Part shown: positions 25,032 to 33,321 of the stretch, in pieces | Numbering within the stretch: position 1 is the first letter of the stretch | Layout of the letters: each line of letters begins with the position of its first letter | Source of the DNA: Nitrospira sp. | GTDB taxonomy: Bacteria; Nitrospirota; Nitrospiria; Nitrospirales; Nitrospiraceae | Assembly: GCA_005116835.1 (NCBI GenBank) | Contig: SWDM01000014.1 | Span: 124,001 to 188,000 of the forward strand | Reading direction: 5' to 3' | DNA: 64,000 nt | Program-made: the position numbers and the translations under genes | The notes under the pieces: generated by a model | Database searches by the model: none | The model's input: the letters and a program-made list of their open reading frames with translations, nothing else | Told to the model about the DNA's origin: nothing

Positions 25032-25918
25032 TGGGCCTGTTGTCCGGGAAGATCGCGATGCTGACGAATGAAAGTCAAATCAGGGCTCTGATCCGGCTGT
25101 TGGCCGATGAGGACGAGAAGATCGTCAGGACCATCAGCGGGAAACTTATCGACATCGGCCCTACGGCGGTTCCCCTGCTACAAGAAGCGGAAATCGAACA
25201 GCCGGAAATGGCGGATCGTCTCGTTTCGATACTCGAGGAAATCCGCGGCGGAAACCTCGAGGAGGAACTCATACAGCTTGCGGCAATGCCGGACGACTCG
25301 ATGGATCTCGAACGCGGCGCCTTCCTGATCGCCCGGTATGGCTATCCCTCCCTCACGGTTGACTCTTACAGGCGACAGCTCGATGAAATGGCGCAGGAAG
25401 TGCAGGATCGGATCGGGCCGCGAGCCTCCGGGGAGGAGACGGTCAAGACGTTAAACCGGTACCTCTTTACGGAACAGGGGTTTAAGGGCAACACGAAGAA
25501 TTATTACGAGTTGGAGAATAGTTATCTCAACTGCGTGATCGACCGACGAACGGGCATTCCGATCAGCCTCTCGACGGTGTATCTCCTGGTTGGAAAACGG
25601 CTGGGTCTTCCGGTGCATGGGATTGGGATGCCGGGGCATTTTCTTGTGAAGTACGAATCGGATCGCTATAAAGTCTTCGTCGATTGTTTCAACGGAGGGG
25701 CGTTGCTGACCGAGAAGAATTGCCAGCGATTTCTCACGGAAGCTGGCTATGGATTCGAAGAAAAGTACTTGCAGCGGAGCCCGGTGCGCGCGATTCTTTC
25801 CCGCATGGTCAAAAACCTCTTAGCCATCTATGCCAAGCTTGACGACTCACTCAGGAAGGCCCGCCTGACGAAATTCATCGAGATCCTCGGGTGCGACAGC
25901 AAAGAAGGCGGGTTGTAG
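25031..25918 (+). CDS. SirB1-like transglutaminase-fold protein with N-terminal HEAT-like region
   Basis: A 295-residue protein. Residues 1-80 are helical and HEAT-like (LIRLLADEDEKIVRTISGKLIDIGPTAVPLL). Residues about 90-250 match the SirB1/transglutaminase-core-2 family: NSYLNCVIDRRTGIPISLSTVYLLVGKRLGLPVHGIGMPGHFLVKY, with Cys and His in the usual positions. The family is often found near protein-modification or cell-envelope genes; activity is unproven. Overlaps the permease stop codon (TAATG). Confidence 0.88.
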   Translation: MGLLSGKIAMLTNESQIRALIRLLADEDEKIVRTISGKLIDIGPTAVPLLQEAEIEQPEMADRLVSILEEIRGGNLEEELIQLAAMPDDSMDLERGAFLIARYGYPSLTVDSYRRQLDEMAQEVQDRIGPRASGEETVKTLNRYLFTEQGFKGNTKNYYELENSYLNCVIDRRTGIPISLSTVYLLVGKRLGLPVHGIGMPGHFLVKYESDRYKVFVDCFNGGALLTEKNCQRFLTEAGYGFEEKYLQRSPVRAILSRMVKNLLAIYAKLDDSLRKARLTKFIEILGCDSKEGGL

Positions 25919-25947
25919 CAGTCTCAGTCTGAAGGTCGTAACGTCTT

Positions 25948-26009
25948 CACGTCGAAAGTCTTCCGACATGATGACTTGATAAACTTGATGGACTTTCGAC
26001 TCGTCATTC
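25948..26009. repeat. Inverted short-unit repeat (GTCGAAAGTC / GACTTTCGAC)
   Basis: GTCGAAAGTC (about 25952-25961) and GACTTTCGAC (about 25991-26000) form inverted arms around a core containing ACTTGATAAACTTGAT. A related element with AAGTCATCAAGTC units lies at 36235-36316. It separates convergent genes. Confidence 0.55.
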
Positions 26010-26765
26010 TTACAGTTTGATCGCCATCAAGTCCTGCCCTACCACAATCTTTCCCCCGAACGCTTCCCCTGCTTGCTCCCGCACATTGTATCGGTCTGTG
26101 ATCGGATAGAAATGCGATAGCACGAGGCGCCCGACTCCGGCTTCTCGCGCCACTTGCCCGCACTGACCTGCATGCAGATGGACGGGATTCGGTCGGCTGG
26201 CAGGAAAGGAACAGTCCAGCACGGCGAGATCTGTGTCACCACAGAGGCGCACGAGACTGTCGCAGTATTGCGAATCACCCGAATAGGCCAGGGCCTTCCC
26301 GCCATATTCGATTCGGTACCCCAGACAATGAAGGTTTTGCGCATGGGTCACAGTTCGGGGAATCACTTTCGTGTTTCCGATCATAAAGGCCCGATCGGCC
26401 ACTTCCTTGAAATGAACCGCGAACGGCGCCTGCGTGAATCCCGGCAGGGTGGCAAAGAGGGTTCGGAAAAATCGCTTCGTGCCGCGAGGGCCGATCACGG
26501 TGAGCGGTGGACGTTTCCCTCCTTCGTATTTGCTATAGATCATCGCATCGAAGAAATAGGTGATGAAGTCGGAAAAGTGGTCGGCGTGGTAGTGGGAAAA
26601 GAGAATGTGAGTGATCCGATGCCGATTCACGCCGGTTTTTTGTAAATTCACGAGCGTGCGGGGGCCAAAGTCCAGCAGTATCATATGGTCGGTGCGGACA
26701 AGATAGCCTGCGGCTGCGCGCGTGGGATGCAGGTTCGTGCCGGAGCCCAGAATGGTCAATTGCAT
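26010..26765 (-). CDS. Metallo-beta-lactamase fold hydrolase (RNase Z-like)
   Basis: A 251-residue protein. MQLTILGSGT and LLDFGPRTL are the first strands, and SHYHADHFSD is the HxHxDH zinc site. Further ligands are THAQNLHCLGYRI, AYSGDSQYCDSL (Asp) and SHFYP (His). The layout matches the RNase Z / ELAC-like branch, but without the long exosite arm, so it may act on another phosphodiester or cyclic nucleotide. The last residues KL end just inside a repeat. Confidence 0.88.
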   Translation of the reverse strand: MQLTILGSGTNLHPTRAAAGYLVRTDHMILLDFGPRTLVNLQKTGVNRHRITHILFSHYHADHFSDFITYFFDAMIYSKYEGGKRPPLTVIGPRGTKRFFRTLFATLPGFTQAPFAVHFKEVADRAFMIGNTKVIPRTVTHAQNLHCLGYRIEYGGKALAYSGDSQYCDSLVRLCGDTDLAVLDCSFPASRPNPVHLHAGQCGQVAREAGVGRLVLSHFYPITDRYNVREQAGEAFGGKIVVGQDLMAIKL

Positions 26766-26803
26766 AGATTCACAGACTCTAACCCTTCAGCCTGAGCCCC
26801 AAT

Positions 26804-27250
26804 CTATTGTTGGAAGCTATCCCGCAGACGCAGCAGCAGCGCGCGAGTGTGGCTCACTTCTTCGGGGCTCAAGGCCCTCTCGAAGAATGGGCGGAGAAAA
26901 GCCAAGTGGGCCGAAAAGGTCTTTCGAAAGAGCGCATCGCCTTTCACTGTTAACGAAATCTTGGTGCAACGGCGATCTCCTTTCATCGTATCCCGCCTGA
27001 CCAGACCTTTGGCGACGAGGCGATCGAGGACGCCAGTGAGCGTGCCTTTTGTCACGAGCGTATGGCCTGAGAGTTCCGAGCAAGTCATCCCCTCCGTATC
27101 TCCCAGCGTGGCGATGACATCGAACTGTGAGGGGGTCAGCCGCAGAGATTTGATATGGCGTGTGTCGAGGCGCCAGAAGGCCAGGTAGGTCTCGACCAGC
27201 GGCCGCAACACTTTCAGGTAGGGATCGTCTTTGAGATCGGGCAACTCCAT
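26804..27250 (-). CDS. MarR family transcriptional regulator
   Basis: A 148-residue winged-helix regulator. RLTPSQFDVIATLGDTEGMTCSELSGHTLVTKGTLTGVLDRLVAKGLVRRDTMKGDRRCTKISLTVKGDALF covers the recognition helix and the wing with the conserved DxRxxxxxLT pattern. It probably represses its own or neighbouring genes, such as the metallo-hydrolase 38 bases downstream. The ligand is unknown. Confidence 0.93.
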   Translation of the reverse strand: MELPDLKDDPYLKVLRPLVETYLAFWRLDTRHIKSLRLTPSQFDVIATLGDTEGMTCSELSGHTLVTKGTLTGVLDRLVAKGLVRRDTMKGDRRCTKISLTVKGDALFRKTFSAHLAFLRPFFERALSPEEVSHTRALLLRLRDSFQQ

Positions 27251-27299
27251 TCGAGAGGATAGTCCGTGCTAGGACGGAGATTCAAGAGGGGGAGGGGGT

Positions 27300-27396
27300 G
27301 GGAATGACACCCGCGTGGTCCCGTGCTCCCGGAGCGCGCACGATCGGAATGTGCTCGCTCGACGGGCGCAGTTGGACCACTACGGGTGCCATTCCC
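27300..27396 (+). repeat. Covarying hairpin element, copy A
   Basis: A 97-bp element that folds almost end to end. Helices from outside in: GGGAATG/CATTCCC, CACCCG/CGGGTG, TGGTCC/GGACCA, TGC/GCA, CCCG/CGGG, GAGCG/CGCTC, GCAC/GTGC with loop GATCGGAAT. Conserved fixed bases are TGCT and a GA bulge followed later by CGCAGT. Lies upstream of the marR start in a 591-bp gap without genes. Confidence 0.78.
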
Positions 27397-27483
27397 AGAG
27401 AGGTAAAGTAAACAAGTTTGGAGGAGATGGTTAAGAGTAGCCAGGTGCCCTTCTTACTCGCAGAACAGAGGAGGGGATGGAGC

Positions 27484-27560
27484 CTGATGATCTTCTGTGC
27501 TCGCGCAACGCGCGGCCTGAGAAGGCCCTCGTTGGACGCGCGCAGTGGAAGATCAATCAG
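27484..27560 (+). repeat. Covarying hairpin element, copy B
   Basis: A 77-bp element: arms CTGAT/ATCAG, GATCTTC/GAAGATC, CGCG/CGCG, CAACG/CGTTG, GGCC/GGCC with loop TGAGAA, with the family-constant TGCT, GA and CGCAGT. The 90-bp stretch 27471-27560 is repeated inverted at 29918-30007 with about 82 identical bases. Confidence 0.78.
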
Positions 27561-27596
27561 CTGAGAGATAGGTAAGCGAGCTTGGAGGGTGTGATC

Positions 27597-27689
27597 CGCG
27601 GGTATGCAGTAGCTTTCTTTGCTCCCGGAGCGCGCACCCTAAGAAGGGCCTCGCTCGACGGCCGCAGTCAAAAGCTCCGCACACCCGCG
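27597..27689 (+). repeat. Covarying hairpin element, copy C
   Basis: A 93-bp element: arms CGCGGGT/ACCCGCG, AGCTTT/AAAGCT, CCG/CGG, GAGCG/CGCTC, CCCT/AGGG with loop AAGA, plus constant TGCT, GA and CGCAGT. Third in a row between marR and the lipoprotein operon. The remaining DNA to 27841 shows nothing else. Confidence 0.76.
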
Positions 27690-27841
27690 TATGGCTGAGT
27701 ATCGAACTGGAGGAAAGATCATCGACCGGACGTATGCAGCTGTGAATTCACTAGCCGTCTCGCTTGCTCCGTCTGTCTCGCACGTCTTGCGTCCGGGTCT
27801 CTGGACATTCGCAGAGGGAGGTTAAGTGGAGTTGCGCTGGG

Positions 27842-28483
27842 CTACTGCATGACCTGCGCCCATTGTCTGTCAGTTACATGCTGGGAACGGAGTAGCCCTG
27901 CGCCGTAGGCTTGGTCGAGCGTGGCACGATTGAGATCATAGAGCATCTCCGTTACGACCGTGTTCGGCCAGTTAAAGGGCATGATGAAAATGAGGAAAAA
28001 CTGGATCCAAAATGACAGTGTCTCTTTCTTTTCAAATGTACCGAGTGCGTGTCCGTCTTTGGTCTTCAACGCTGTCTTAACCACCATCTCACCCTGCGCG
28101 TTGGCAGGAATCAACGTCATCGTGAATCCTGAGAGAAAGGCCAACCCGCTATTCGCTTCTCCGCGATCAGTGAAGTGGATCTCGGCTCTGAGGTCGGTCT
28201 CGGCGGCTCCCACTTTCACATTGGAGAAAAAGCCCGAATCCTTGTACGCTTTTTCTGCCGCAGCCTGCCATACCTCGATCATGCGTTGAGGCACATCTTG
28301 CCTCGTACCGTTTACAGATGACTCTCCAGTAATGAGTAGGCTGATGGATTGCTTACTGGGCTCCTTGGATATGGACCACGGCGTTGGAGGCTGGGTTTCC
28401 CCAGACCGAAATGCGGCACAACCGCTGAGTGAGGATAGCAAGATACTTATGATGAGGATGTGTAAGAGACGGTAACTTCTCAT
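27842..28483 (-). CDS. Lipoprotein of unknown function
   Basis: A 213-residue protein; ATG at 28483 with AAGGAGG 7 bases upstream. Lipobox LSGC near residue 22. The centre (RMIEVWQAAAEKAYKDSGFFSNVKVGAAETDLRAEIHFTDRGE) suggests an alpha/beta periplasmic domain. A hydrophobic segment (WIQFFLIFIMPFNWP) near residue 168 precedes a C-terminal helix (VVTEMLYDLNRATL). The layout resembles the lipoproteins at 7238-7978 and, less, 28496-29080. Second gene of a two-gene operon. No known function. Confidence 0.75.
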   Translation of the reverse strand: MRSYRLLHILIISILLSSLSGCAAFRSGETQPPTPWSISKEPSKQSISLLITGESSVNGTRQDVPQRMIEVWQAAAEKAYKDSGFFSNVKVGAAETDLRAEIHFTDRGEANSGLAFLSGFTMTLIPANAQGEMVVKTALKTKDGHALGTFEKKETLSFWIQFFLIFIMPFNWPNTVVTEMLYDLNRATLDQAYGAGLLRSQHVTDRQWAQVMQ

Positions 28484-28495
28484 GGTCACTCCTCC

Positions 28496-29080
28496 TTATG
28501 GGCCGGTGGTGGGCACAAACAGTGCCTTTCGCAAGAGTTCTTCAATCACCTGGGTTCTCGCTCCCATGCCGCTTGGAAGGGCAGCCTCTGGTGAGAGGGG
28601 GGCAACCGGATGTTCCTCATTGATGTCAGCTTTCGCCTCTTTGACGAGCTGTCCGTTGGGATGGGTGATTACCAATGTGGCTGATAAGTCTGAGGCATCG
28701 GAGCTGTAAAGTGCCTTTGTGTATCGCTTTTGCCGATAGCGGTCAAATTGGAACTGCAGGATGAAGTCTTCCGATTGGAGTGTTCCAGGAAACAACTCCA
28801 CCTTTCGAAAATATTTTCCATCTCGCAAGAATCGCAGCAGGTTGTTCGTCAAGGTATTCTCGAGTTGCTTCTTACGTTCCTGATCGCTCATCTCGGGGTC
28901 GGTGATCTCCACGTGTCTTACCCACGCACTCGCATCGATAGGGCCTGATCTATTACTGGGAGGATTCAAAGAAGCTGAGGGCGGCAGGGTCATGCAGCCG
29001 GCGAAGATGGTTGCAATCACCACAACCATGATCACACGTGGCAGTATTGTGTTCAGCCATTTTGAAAAGGCGCACCACAT
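28496..29080 (-). CDS. Lipoprotein of unknown function
   Basis: About 194 residues from 29080 (MWCAFSKWLNTILPRV), with lipobox FAGC (about residue 29); an upstream in-frame ATG at 29137 is less likely. The mature part contains LENTLTNNLLRFLRDGKYFRKVELFPG and FILQFQFDRYRQKR, reminiscent of the adjacent lipoprotein and suggesting a shared fold. The stop is 12 bases before the start of the next lipoprotein gene, so the two are cotranscribed and may act as a complex. Hairpin elements lie on both sides of the pair. Confidence 0.7.
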   Translation of the reverse strand: MWCAFSKWLNTILPRVIMVVVIATIFAGCMTLPPSASLNPPSNRSGPIDASAWVRHVEITDPEMSDQERKKQLENTLTNNLLRFLRDGKYFRKVELFPGTLQSEDFILQFQFDRYRQKRYTKALYSSDASDLSATLVITHPNGQLVKEAKADINEEHPVAPLSPEAALPSGMGARTQVIEELLRKALFVPTTGP

Positions 29081-29431
29081 AATCGAACCTATGGGTAATG
29101 GCCGGGTAGAGATACTCTTTTCATTGCGCAAAATCAACGGACAAAAGGTTGAAATAGTTGCATTGTAAGGGCTGGAAGAGTGTAACGGGCGGGACAGGCG
29201 AGATGTGCGAAAGGGTGAGGGGCCTGATTGATATCCTGTGACAGTTTGGAGATGGAAAGAGATCAGGCAACTTACGCTGAAGCTTTCCCGCCAGTCGCGC
29301 CGCCGCCCTCATCCGACATTTTGCCGCACCGCACCCGTTCACTTCCTGTGCTCAAACCCCGATGCAATTGCCGATGCGAATCGAGTACAGTGTGCGGATT
29401 ATTTCTCGTTGTCTGATGCGTTGGAGGAGCC

Positions 29432-29743
29432 ATGGCGGTATTTCGACGACCCGAGTTGGAAAAAGATAACCCGATCGCCCCGCAGATGTATGTCGGACCC
29501 AGGAGGAGGCGTGCGCTGTTACGGGAAGCCTCGTTATCGCCTGCCTCAAGGCAGGGGGACATGGCCGAGACGCTGCAGGCCTTGACGGCAGCGGCGGAAC
29601 GATTTGTGGCGAGCGTGCCGCCATCGAAGAAGAGGCAAGAGGAACGGAGCTCATTGCTGGAGGCGATCATCCAGGCGCAACAACTCTTGTCGGGCGAATC
29701 TCTTTCCCCGAAGGGAAAAACCACGAAAAAGAATAGGGGGTAG
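29432..29743 (+). CDS. Small hypothetical protein, 103 aa
   Basis: A Lys/Arg- and Glu-rich soluble protein with a helical middle (METLQALTAAAERFVASVPPSKK-like, then EERSSLLEAIIQAQQLLSGE). The ATG is preceded by GGAGGAG 3 bases upstream. Family not recognised. The 350-bp gap upstream (29081-29431) shows nothing I can assign. A long antisense frame overlaps but has no ribosome site. Confidence 0.5.
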   Translation: MAVFRRPELEKDNPIAPQMYVGPRRRRALLREASLSPASRQGDMAETLQALTAAAERFVASVPPSKKRQEERSSLLEAIIQAQQLLSGESLSPKGKTTKKNRG

Positions 29744-29917
29744 GCATGTCTATTGATTTAGTGGAGTCGCTCGTCTTGCTTGAAGCGATTGCGTAAGTAC
29801 ACTGGCATTGTTTGACGTTGCATCTCACGCTTTTGGCAAGGCTGCCCTTTACTGCGCGCATCGAACGATATTAATGCTCCCTCCAAGCTCGCTCGTTCTC
29901 TCTTCAAGGGATGGGGG

Positions 29918-29994
29918 CTGATTGATCTTCCACTGCGCGCGTCCAACGAGGGGAGTCCGCGACCGCGCGTTGCGCGAGCACAGAAGATCATCAG
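29918..29994 (-). repeat. Covarying hairpin element, copy D
   Basis: Inverted relative to copy B: arms CTGAT/ATCAG, GATCTTC/GAAGATC, CGCG/CGCG, CAACG/CGTTG; the apical helix is weak (GTC/GAC). Constant TGCT, GA and CGCAGT are kept. A half copy (ACTGCGCGCATCGAACGA) lies at about 29850-29868. The whole gap 29744-30043 holds only these repeats. Confidence 0.74.
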
Positions 29995-30043
29995 TCTCCA
30001 TCCCCTCCCATCGCTCCCCCCATCCTGCTATGATACTTTCTCC

Positions 30044-30676
30044 ATGAGCACTCGTTCTGAATCGGGCCAGACTAATCTGGTTGCCATTGGAGTCCTTGTC
30101 GGCCTCGTCATTACCGGCGTCTGGGTGTGGAAACGCCTGTCGTTCGAAACCCAGGACTATGTAATCGATCAAGCTATTCCCGTGGCGTTTGCAGGGCTGG
30201 CGATCGCGGCGGGACTCTTCATCCTGGTTCGGGCGGTCAACCGCCGCAGGGGGAAGCGGCGTGAACGAGCGAAGTTATTGGCTGCGTTCGAACGGGCTAC
30301 GGCACAAGAGAAGAAGCTTGAGATCGCCTTTGCCTTGATGGACGTGAACGAGTATCGAGCCGACGGGTTGGAATCAGCGATCCCTGCGTTACGAGACCTC
30401 TTCGCGACAACATTACAGCAGGCATTGGGTGACAAGCAGCACAGGGTTCGAGGGATGGCGGCCAGTTACCTTGGAGCCTTGAACGATAGAACCGTCATTC
30501 CGCTCCTGCTCAAGGCGTTGGATGATGACCATGCCTATGTCAGGTCCAGCGCGGCGTTGGGACTGGGTCGGTTGCGCGCCGGTGAGGCAAAGGAAAAACT
30601 GACGATTGTGATGAAGGAAGATTGGGACCAAACCGTCAGGAGCCGATCGAAGGAAGCGCTGGAACGGATCAAGTAA
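30044..30676 (+). CDS. Membrane-anchored HEAT-repeat protein
   Basis: A 210-residue protein with two membrane segments (about residues 12-30 and 44-62), then a basic stretch (NRRRGKRRERAK) on the cytoplasmic side, and a C-terminal domain with HEAT/PBS-lyase-like repeats (KQHRVRGMAASYLGALNDRTVIPLLLKALDDDHAYVRSSAALGLGRL). Such repeats mediate protein binding. No partner is indicated by the context. Confidence 0.75.
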   Translation: MSTRSESGQTNLVAIGVLVGLVITGVWVWKRLSFETQDYVIDQAIPVAFAGLAIAAGLFILVRAVNRRRGKRRERAKLLAAFERATAQEKKLEIAFALMDVNEYRADGLESAIPALRDLFATTLQQALGDKQHRVRGMAASYLGALNDRTVIPLLLKALDDDHAYVRSSAALGLGRLRAGEAKEKLTIVMKEDWDQTVRSRSKEALERIK

Positions 30677-30733
30677 ATCGCGTGAAGGTGCGAGACTCGC
30701 GAGAAATGCGCGACGTGTGAAGAAGGCTGAAGG

Positions 30734-31576
30734 CTACGCCTCTTCGTGGATCCATTCGATGCAGGCGATTTCCGGCGTGCAGTTCCATCGCAGGGGAAGA
30801 AACGACCATCCGAGTCCCCGATTGACGTAGAGCCTTCGGCCCGGTTTCCCGTGATGCCCGTCGATCCGCCCATTGCATCCAGGCGGGAGCCAGAACGTCG
30901 GGATGCCCGGAATGCGCCACTGGCCTCCGTGGCTATGCCCGCAAAGAATCAGATCGACGGCGTGGTGTTCTTGCAACTGATCGAGAATGTTCGGCGCATG
31001 GGCCAGCAAGAGGGTATATCTGTCCGCTGCGGGCGGAGGGAGACAGCTCAAGTCGGCTCGATGCAGCGAGGGGTCGTCGACGCCGACAATGGCGATCTCG
31101 CCGGCGTCCGTAGTAATGAAGGTGGTCTGATTGATCAAGAGGGTGATCTTATGGCGATCGGCGAGCTCGCAATACCGATCGATGGGGATGCCGCTGTAAT
31201 GGTCATGGTTGCCCAACGTGACGAAGACCGGCGCAAATTTGCGCAAGCCGGCGAGAAATCGAAACACATGGGGCAGCCCCTCCGGCACATTAAGCAGGTC
31301 TCCGGTGATAAAGATCCAGTCGGGGCGGAGTTCTCCGACGGCGGCGACGATATGATCGTGCCGTGGCAGGTAACGGTCGAGATGCAGATCGCTCATATGA
31401 ACCGCTCGTCGTCCGGCCAAGGGGCTGTGCACGTAGCTGAGTTGTGAAATCTCGTGAGTGGCGAGTCCGATTTCCCAATGGGGAACAAGGTTAAAGATCC
31501 GATAGAGGGGTTCGCTCAGGCAATATCCGATGAAGGAGCGGGCTCGATCGGGCCAGGATTTTGTGTGTCGTGTCAT
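30734..31576 (-). CDS. Metallophosphoesterase (calcineurin-like), YkuE-type
   Basis: A 280-residue protein. The dimetal motifs are complete: HMSDLHLDR, FITGDLLN, VTLGNHDHYSG, LLLAHAPN, and CGHSHGGQWRIPG. An N-terminal hydrophobic stretch (FIGYCLSEPLYRIFNLV) may sit at the membrane. YkuE-like enzymes are thought to act on phospholipid or UDP-sugar substrates at the membrane face; the substrate here is unknown. The start overlaps the stop of the preceding gene by 4 bases. Confidence 0.9.
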   Translation of the reverse strand: MTRHTKSWPDRARSFIGYCLSEPLYRIFNLVPHWEIGLATHEISQLSYVHSPLAGRRAVHMSDLHLDRYLPRHDHIVAAVGELRPDWIFITGDLLNVPEGLPHVFRFLAGLRKFAPVFVTLGNHDHYSGIPIDRYCELADRHKITLLINQTTFITTDAGEIAIVGVDDPSLHRADLSCLPPPAADRYTLLLAHAPNILDQLQEHHAVDLILCGHSHGGQWRIPGIPTFWLPPGCNGRIDGHHGKPGRRLYVNRGLGWSFLPLRWNCTPEIACIEWIHEEA

Positions 31577-32214
31577 CCCATCACCCGGTCTAGCGCGACA
31601 CGATCGGAGGGGGTCACGCGATAGCCTCGTTCATGGAGGTCGCTCATGCCTTGCATCAAGGCGTCCATGTTGCGTTTGTGGTACAAGCTGTCGAACCGAT
31701 CCGTGAGTGCCGTGACCTGCGTCGGGGTCGGATCTTCGTCATAGTACGGGAGAGAGAGGGAGCGGAACAAGTCTTGAAGCTCGGCAGGGCTGTAGATCGC
31801 ATCGTCATTCCGGTCGGCGACCAAGGCGAACTGGTAGAAGGTGAGACTCACGGATAGTATCGTTTGTGTTTTCGCAAGATCGGCTCTCGCATCGTCAATA
31901 CCCCGCGGATAGCTGCGGAGACAATCCGTTTTGACCTGGGATGAAGGTGTGGGGATCCAGGCGATGCCTTGCGCGGTTGGGGGAGGTATCTTTTTTCGCT
32001 GATAAAACCACACGACACAGCTGTTCGCTTGGGCAAAGGCAAGTTTGTCTTTGTGGATCTGCCGACCGATGTGTTGAGTGAACTGCTGAAAGATTGCATT
32101 GTCTCCACCCAATAACTCCCCTGGGAACAGACTGCACATCATCAGGGTGAGGAGTATCCCTGTCGCGGAGAGAGAGGCTTCAATCCGTCTGGCTATCGTT
32201 GAGAGGGAAAACAT
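31573..32214 (-). CDS. Secreted protein with a possible EF-hand loop
   Basis: A 213-residue protein with an N-terminal signal or anchor segment (about residues 14-33). DRNDDAIYSPAEL near residue 133 fits a calcium-binding EF-hand loop (D-x-N-x-D-x-x-x-x-x-x-E). The rest is helical, with no other known motif. Overlap of 4 bases with the phosphoesterase indicates translational coupling. Confidence 0.62.
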   Translation of the reverse strand: MFSLSTIARRIEASLSATGILLTLMMCSLFPGELLGGDNAIFQQFTQHIGRQIHKDKLAFAQANSCVVWFYQRKKIPPPTAQGIAWIPTPSSQVKTDCLRSYPRGIDDARADLAKTQTILSVSLTFYQFALVADRNDDAIYSPAELQDLFRSLSLPYYDEDPTPTQVTALTDRFDSLYHKRNMDALMQGMSDLHERGYRVTPSDRVALDRVMG

Positions 32215-32271
32215 GGCAGAAGTATACCACGCAAGTCGTCAGACCCCCGTCGAGATCGGGTGGCCCGCACC

Positions 32272-33321
32272 ATGACCATGCCTTTTTTAACCGCTTCATT
32301 CCCTGGCATCGGTGGGCACATGCGGGCGATTCCGGAAGACTTCCAGGTCGAGGAACGCCCACTCTATCTTCCCTGTGGAGAAGGTGAGCATCTCTACATC
32401 AAAATCAAAAAACGTCTGCTTTCGACACCGGATCTTGTTCTGCGATTGTCTTCGGTCTTGGGCGTGAAAGCCCAAGCGATCGGAGTGGCGGGTCTCAAAG
32501 ACGCCAGAGCTGTGACGACGCAGATGATCTCGCTCCTCGGGGTCGCGCCCGAACGGTTGGATCGACTGAAATTGGACGAGCAACTCTTGTCTGTGGAGAT
32601 ACTTGGCCTGCATCGCAATCGCTTGCGTCCTGGTCATCATGCAGGCAATCGCTTCAAGTTGGTAATCAGGGATGTTGCCGCACACGCTCACGAGACGGTG
32701 CCCCTGGTCACGGACATGCTGGTGCGACGGGGTGTGCCGAACTATTTCGGCCCGCAACGGCAAGGGCGGAGCGGGCAAAATTATCAAATCGGGGCTGAAC
32801 TGCTCGTGGACCCAGCCCGTCGAAACAAGATGAGCCGGTCCAAGCGCATGTGGTACCTCAACGCCTATCAATCGCATTTCTTCAATGACATGTTGGCCAG
32901 ACGCCTCGATCGACTTGATCGTATCCTGGTTGGAGACTGGGCCATGAAAATGGAGAACGGCGCCTGTTTTCTGGTCGAAGATGCTGAGAAAGAACAGCCG
33001 AGAGCCGACCGGTTCGAGATCAGCCCCACCGGCATCTTGTTCGGGTCGCGTGTGTCCTGGGCCGGCGGAGAACCGGGCGAGATCGAGCGGGCCGTGGTCG
33101 CCGAGAGCGGCGCCACGCCGGAGAGTCTCACCGAAGCGGCAAAGTCATGCGGGTTTCGCGGTGAACGGCGCTCGCTCCGAATCCCTCTTGCCGAATTGGA
33201 ATGGGTTCTGGAAGGTTCGGTGCTAACACTCTCCTTTTCACTTCCACCAGGCGCCTATGCGACCAGCGTGCTACGCGAACTCATGAAGGCCGACTCGCAG
33301 GCTGCTGAAAATGTCCGTTAG
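32272..33321 (+). CDS. truD: tRNA pseudouridine(13) synthase TruD
   Basis: About 349 residues. IPEDFQVEE near residue 25, GLKDARAVTTQ (catalytic Asp in the conserved KD) near residue 79, and QRQGRSGQNYQIG followed by RMWYLNAYQSHFFNDMLARRL are TruD signatures. The enzyme isomerises U13 in certain tRNAs. Starts possible at 32272 or 32278 (ATG) or 32260 (GTG); none has a strong ribosome site. The final residues AAENVR and the stop codon lie inside the 33298 repeat, so the native C-terminus may have been altered. Confidence 0.92.
   Translation: MTMPFLTASFPGIGGHMRAIPEDFQVEERPLYLPCGEGEHLYIKIKKRLLSTPDLVLRLSSVLGVKAQAIGVAGLKDARAVTTQMISLLGVAPERLDRLKLDEQLLSVEILGLHRNRLRPGHHAGNRFKLVIRDVAAHAHETVPLVTDMLVRRGVPNYFGPQRQGRSGQNYQIGAELLVDPARRNKMSRSKRMWYLNAYQSHFFNDMLARRLDRLDRILVGDWAMKMENGACFLVEDAEKEQPRADRFEISPTGILFGSRVSWAGGEPGEIERAVVAESGATPESLTEAAKSCGFRGERRSLRIPLAELEWVLEGSVLTLSFSLPPGAYATSVLRELMKADSQAAENVR

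Noticed and set aside
27484-27560. Integron attC site (GTTGGAC near the end)
   Set aside because: The GTTGGAC match is present only in copies B and D; other copies change these bases with their partners, and no integrase gene is in the window.
29272-29724. Minus-strand frame opposite the small protein at 29432
   Set aside because: No ribosome site; the plus-strand frame has a good one.
29758-29991. Minus-strand reading frame between the small ORF and the HEAT gene
   Set aside because: It starts in hairpin copy D and consists of repeat-derived sequence.
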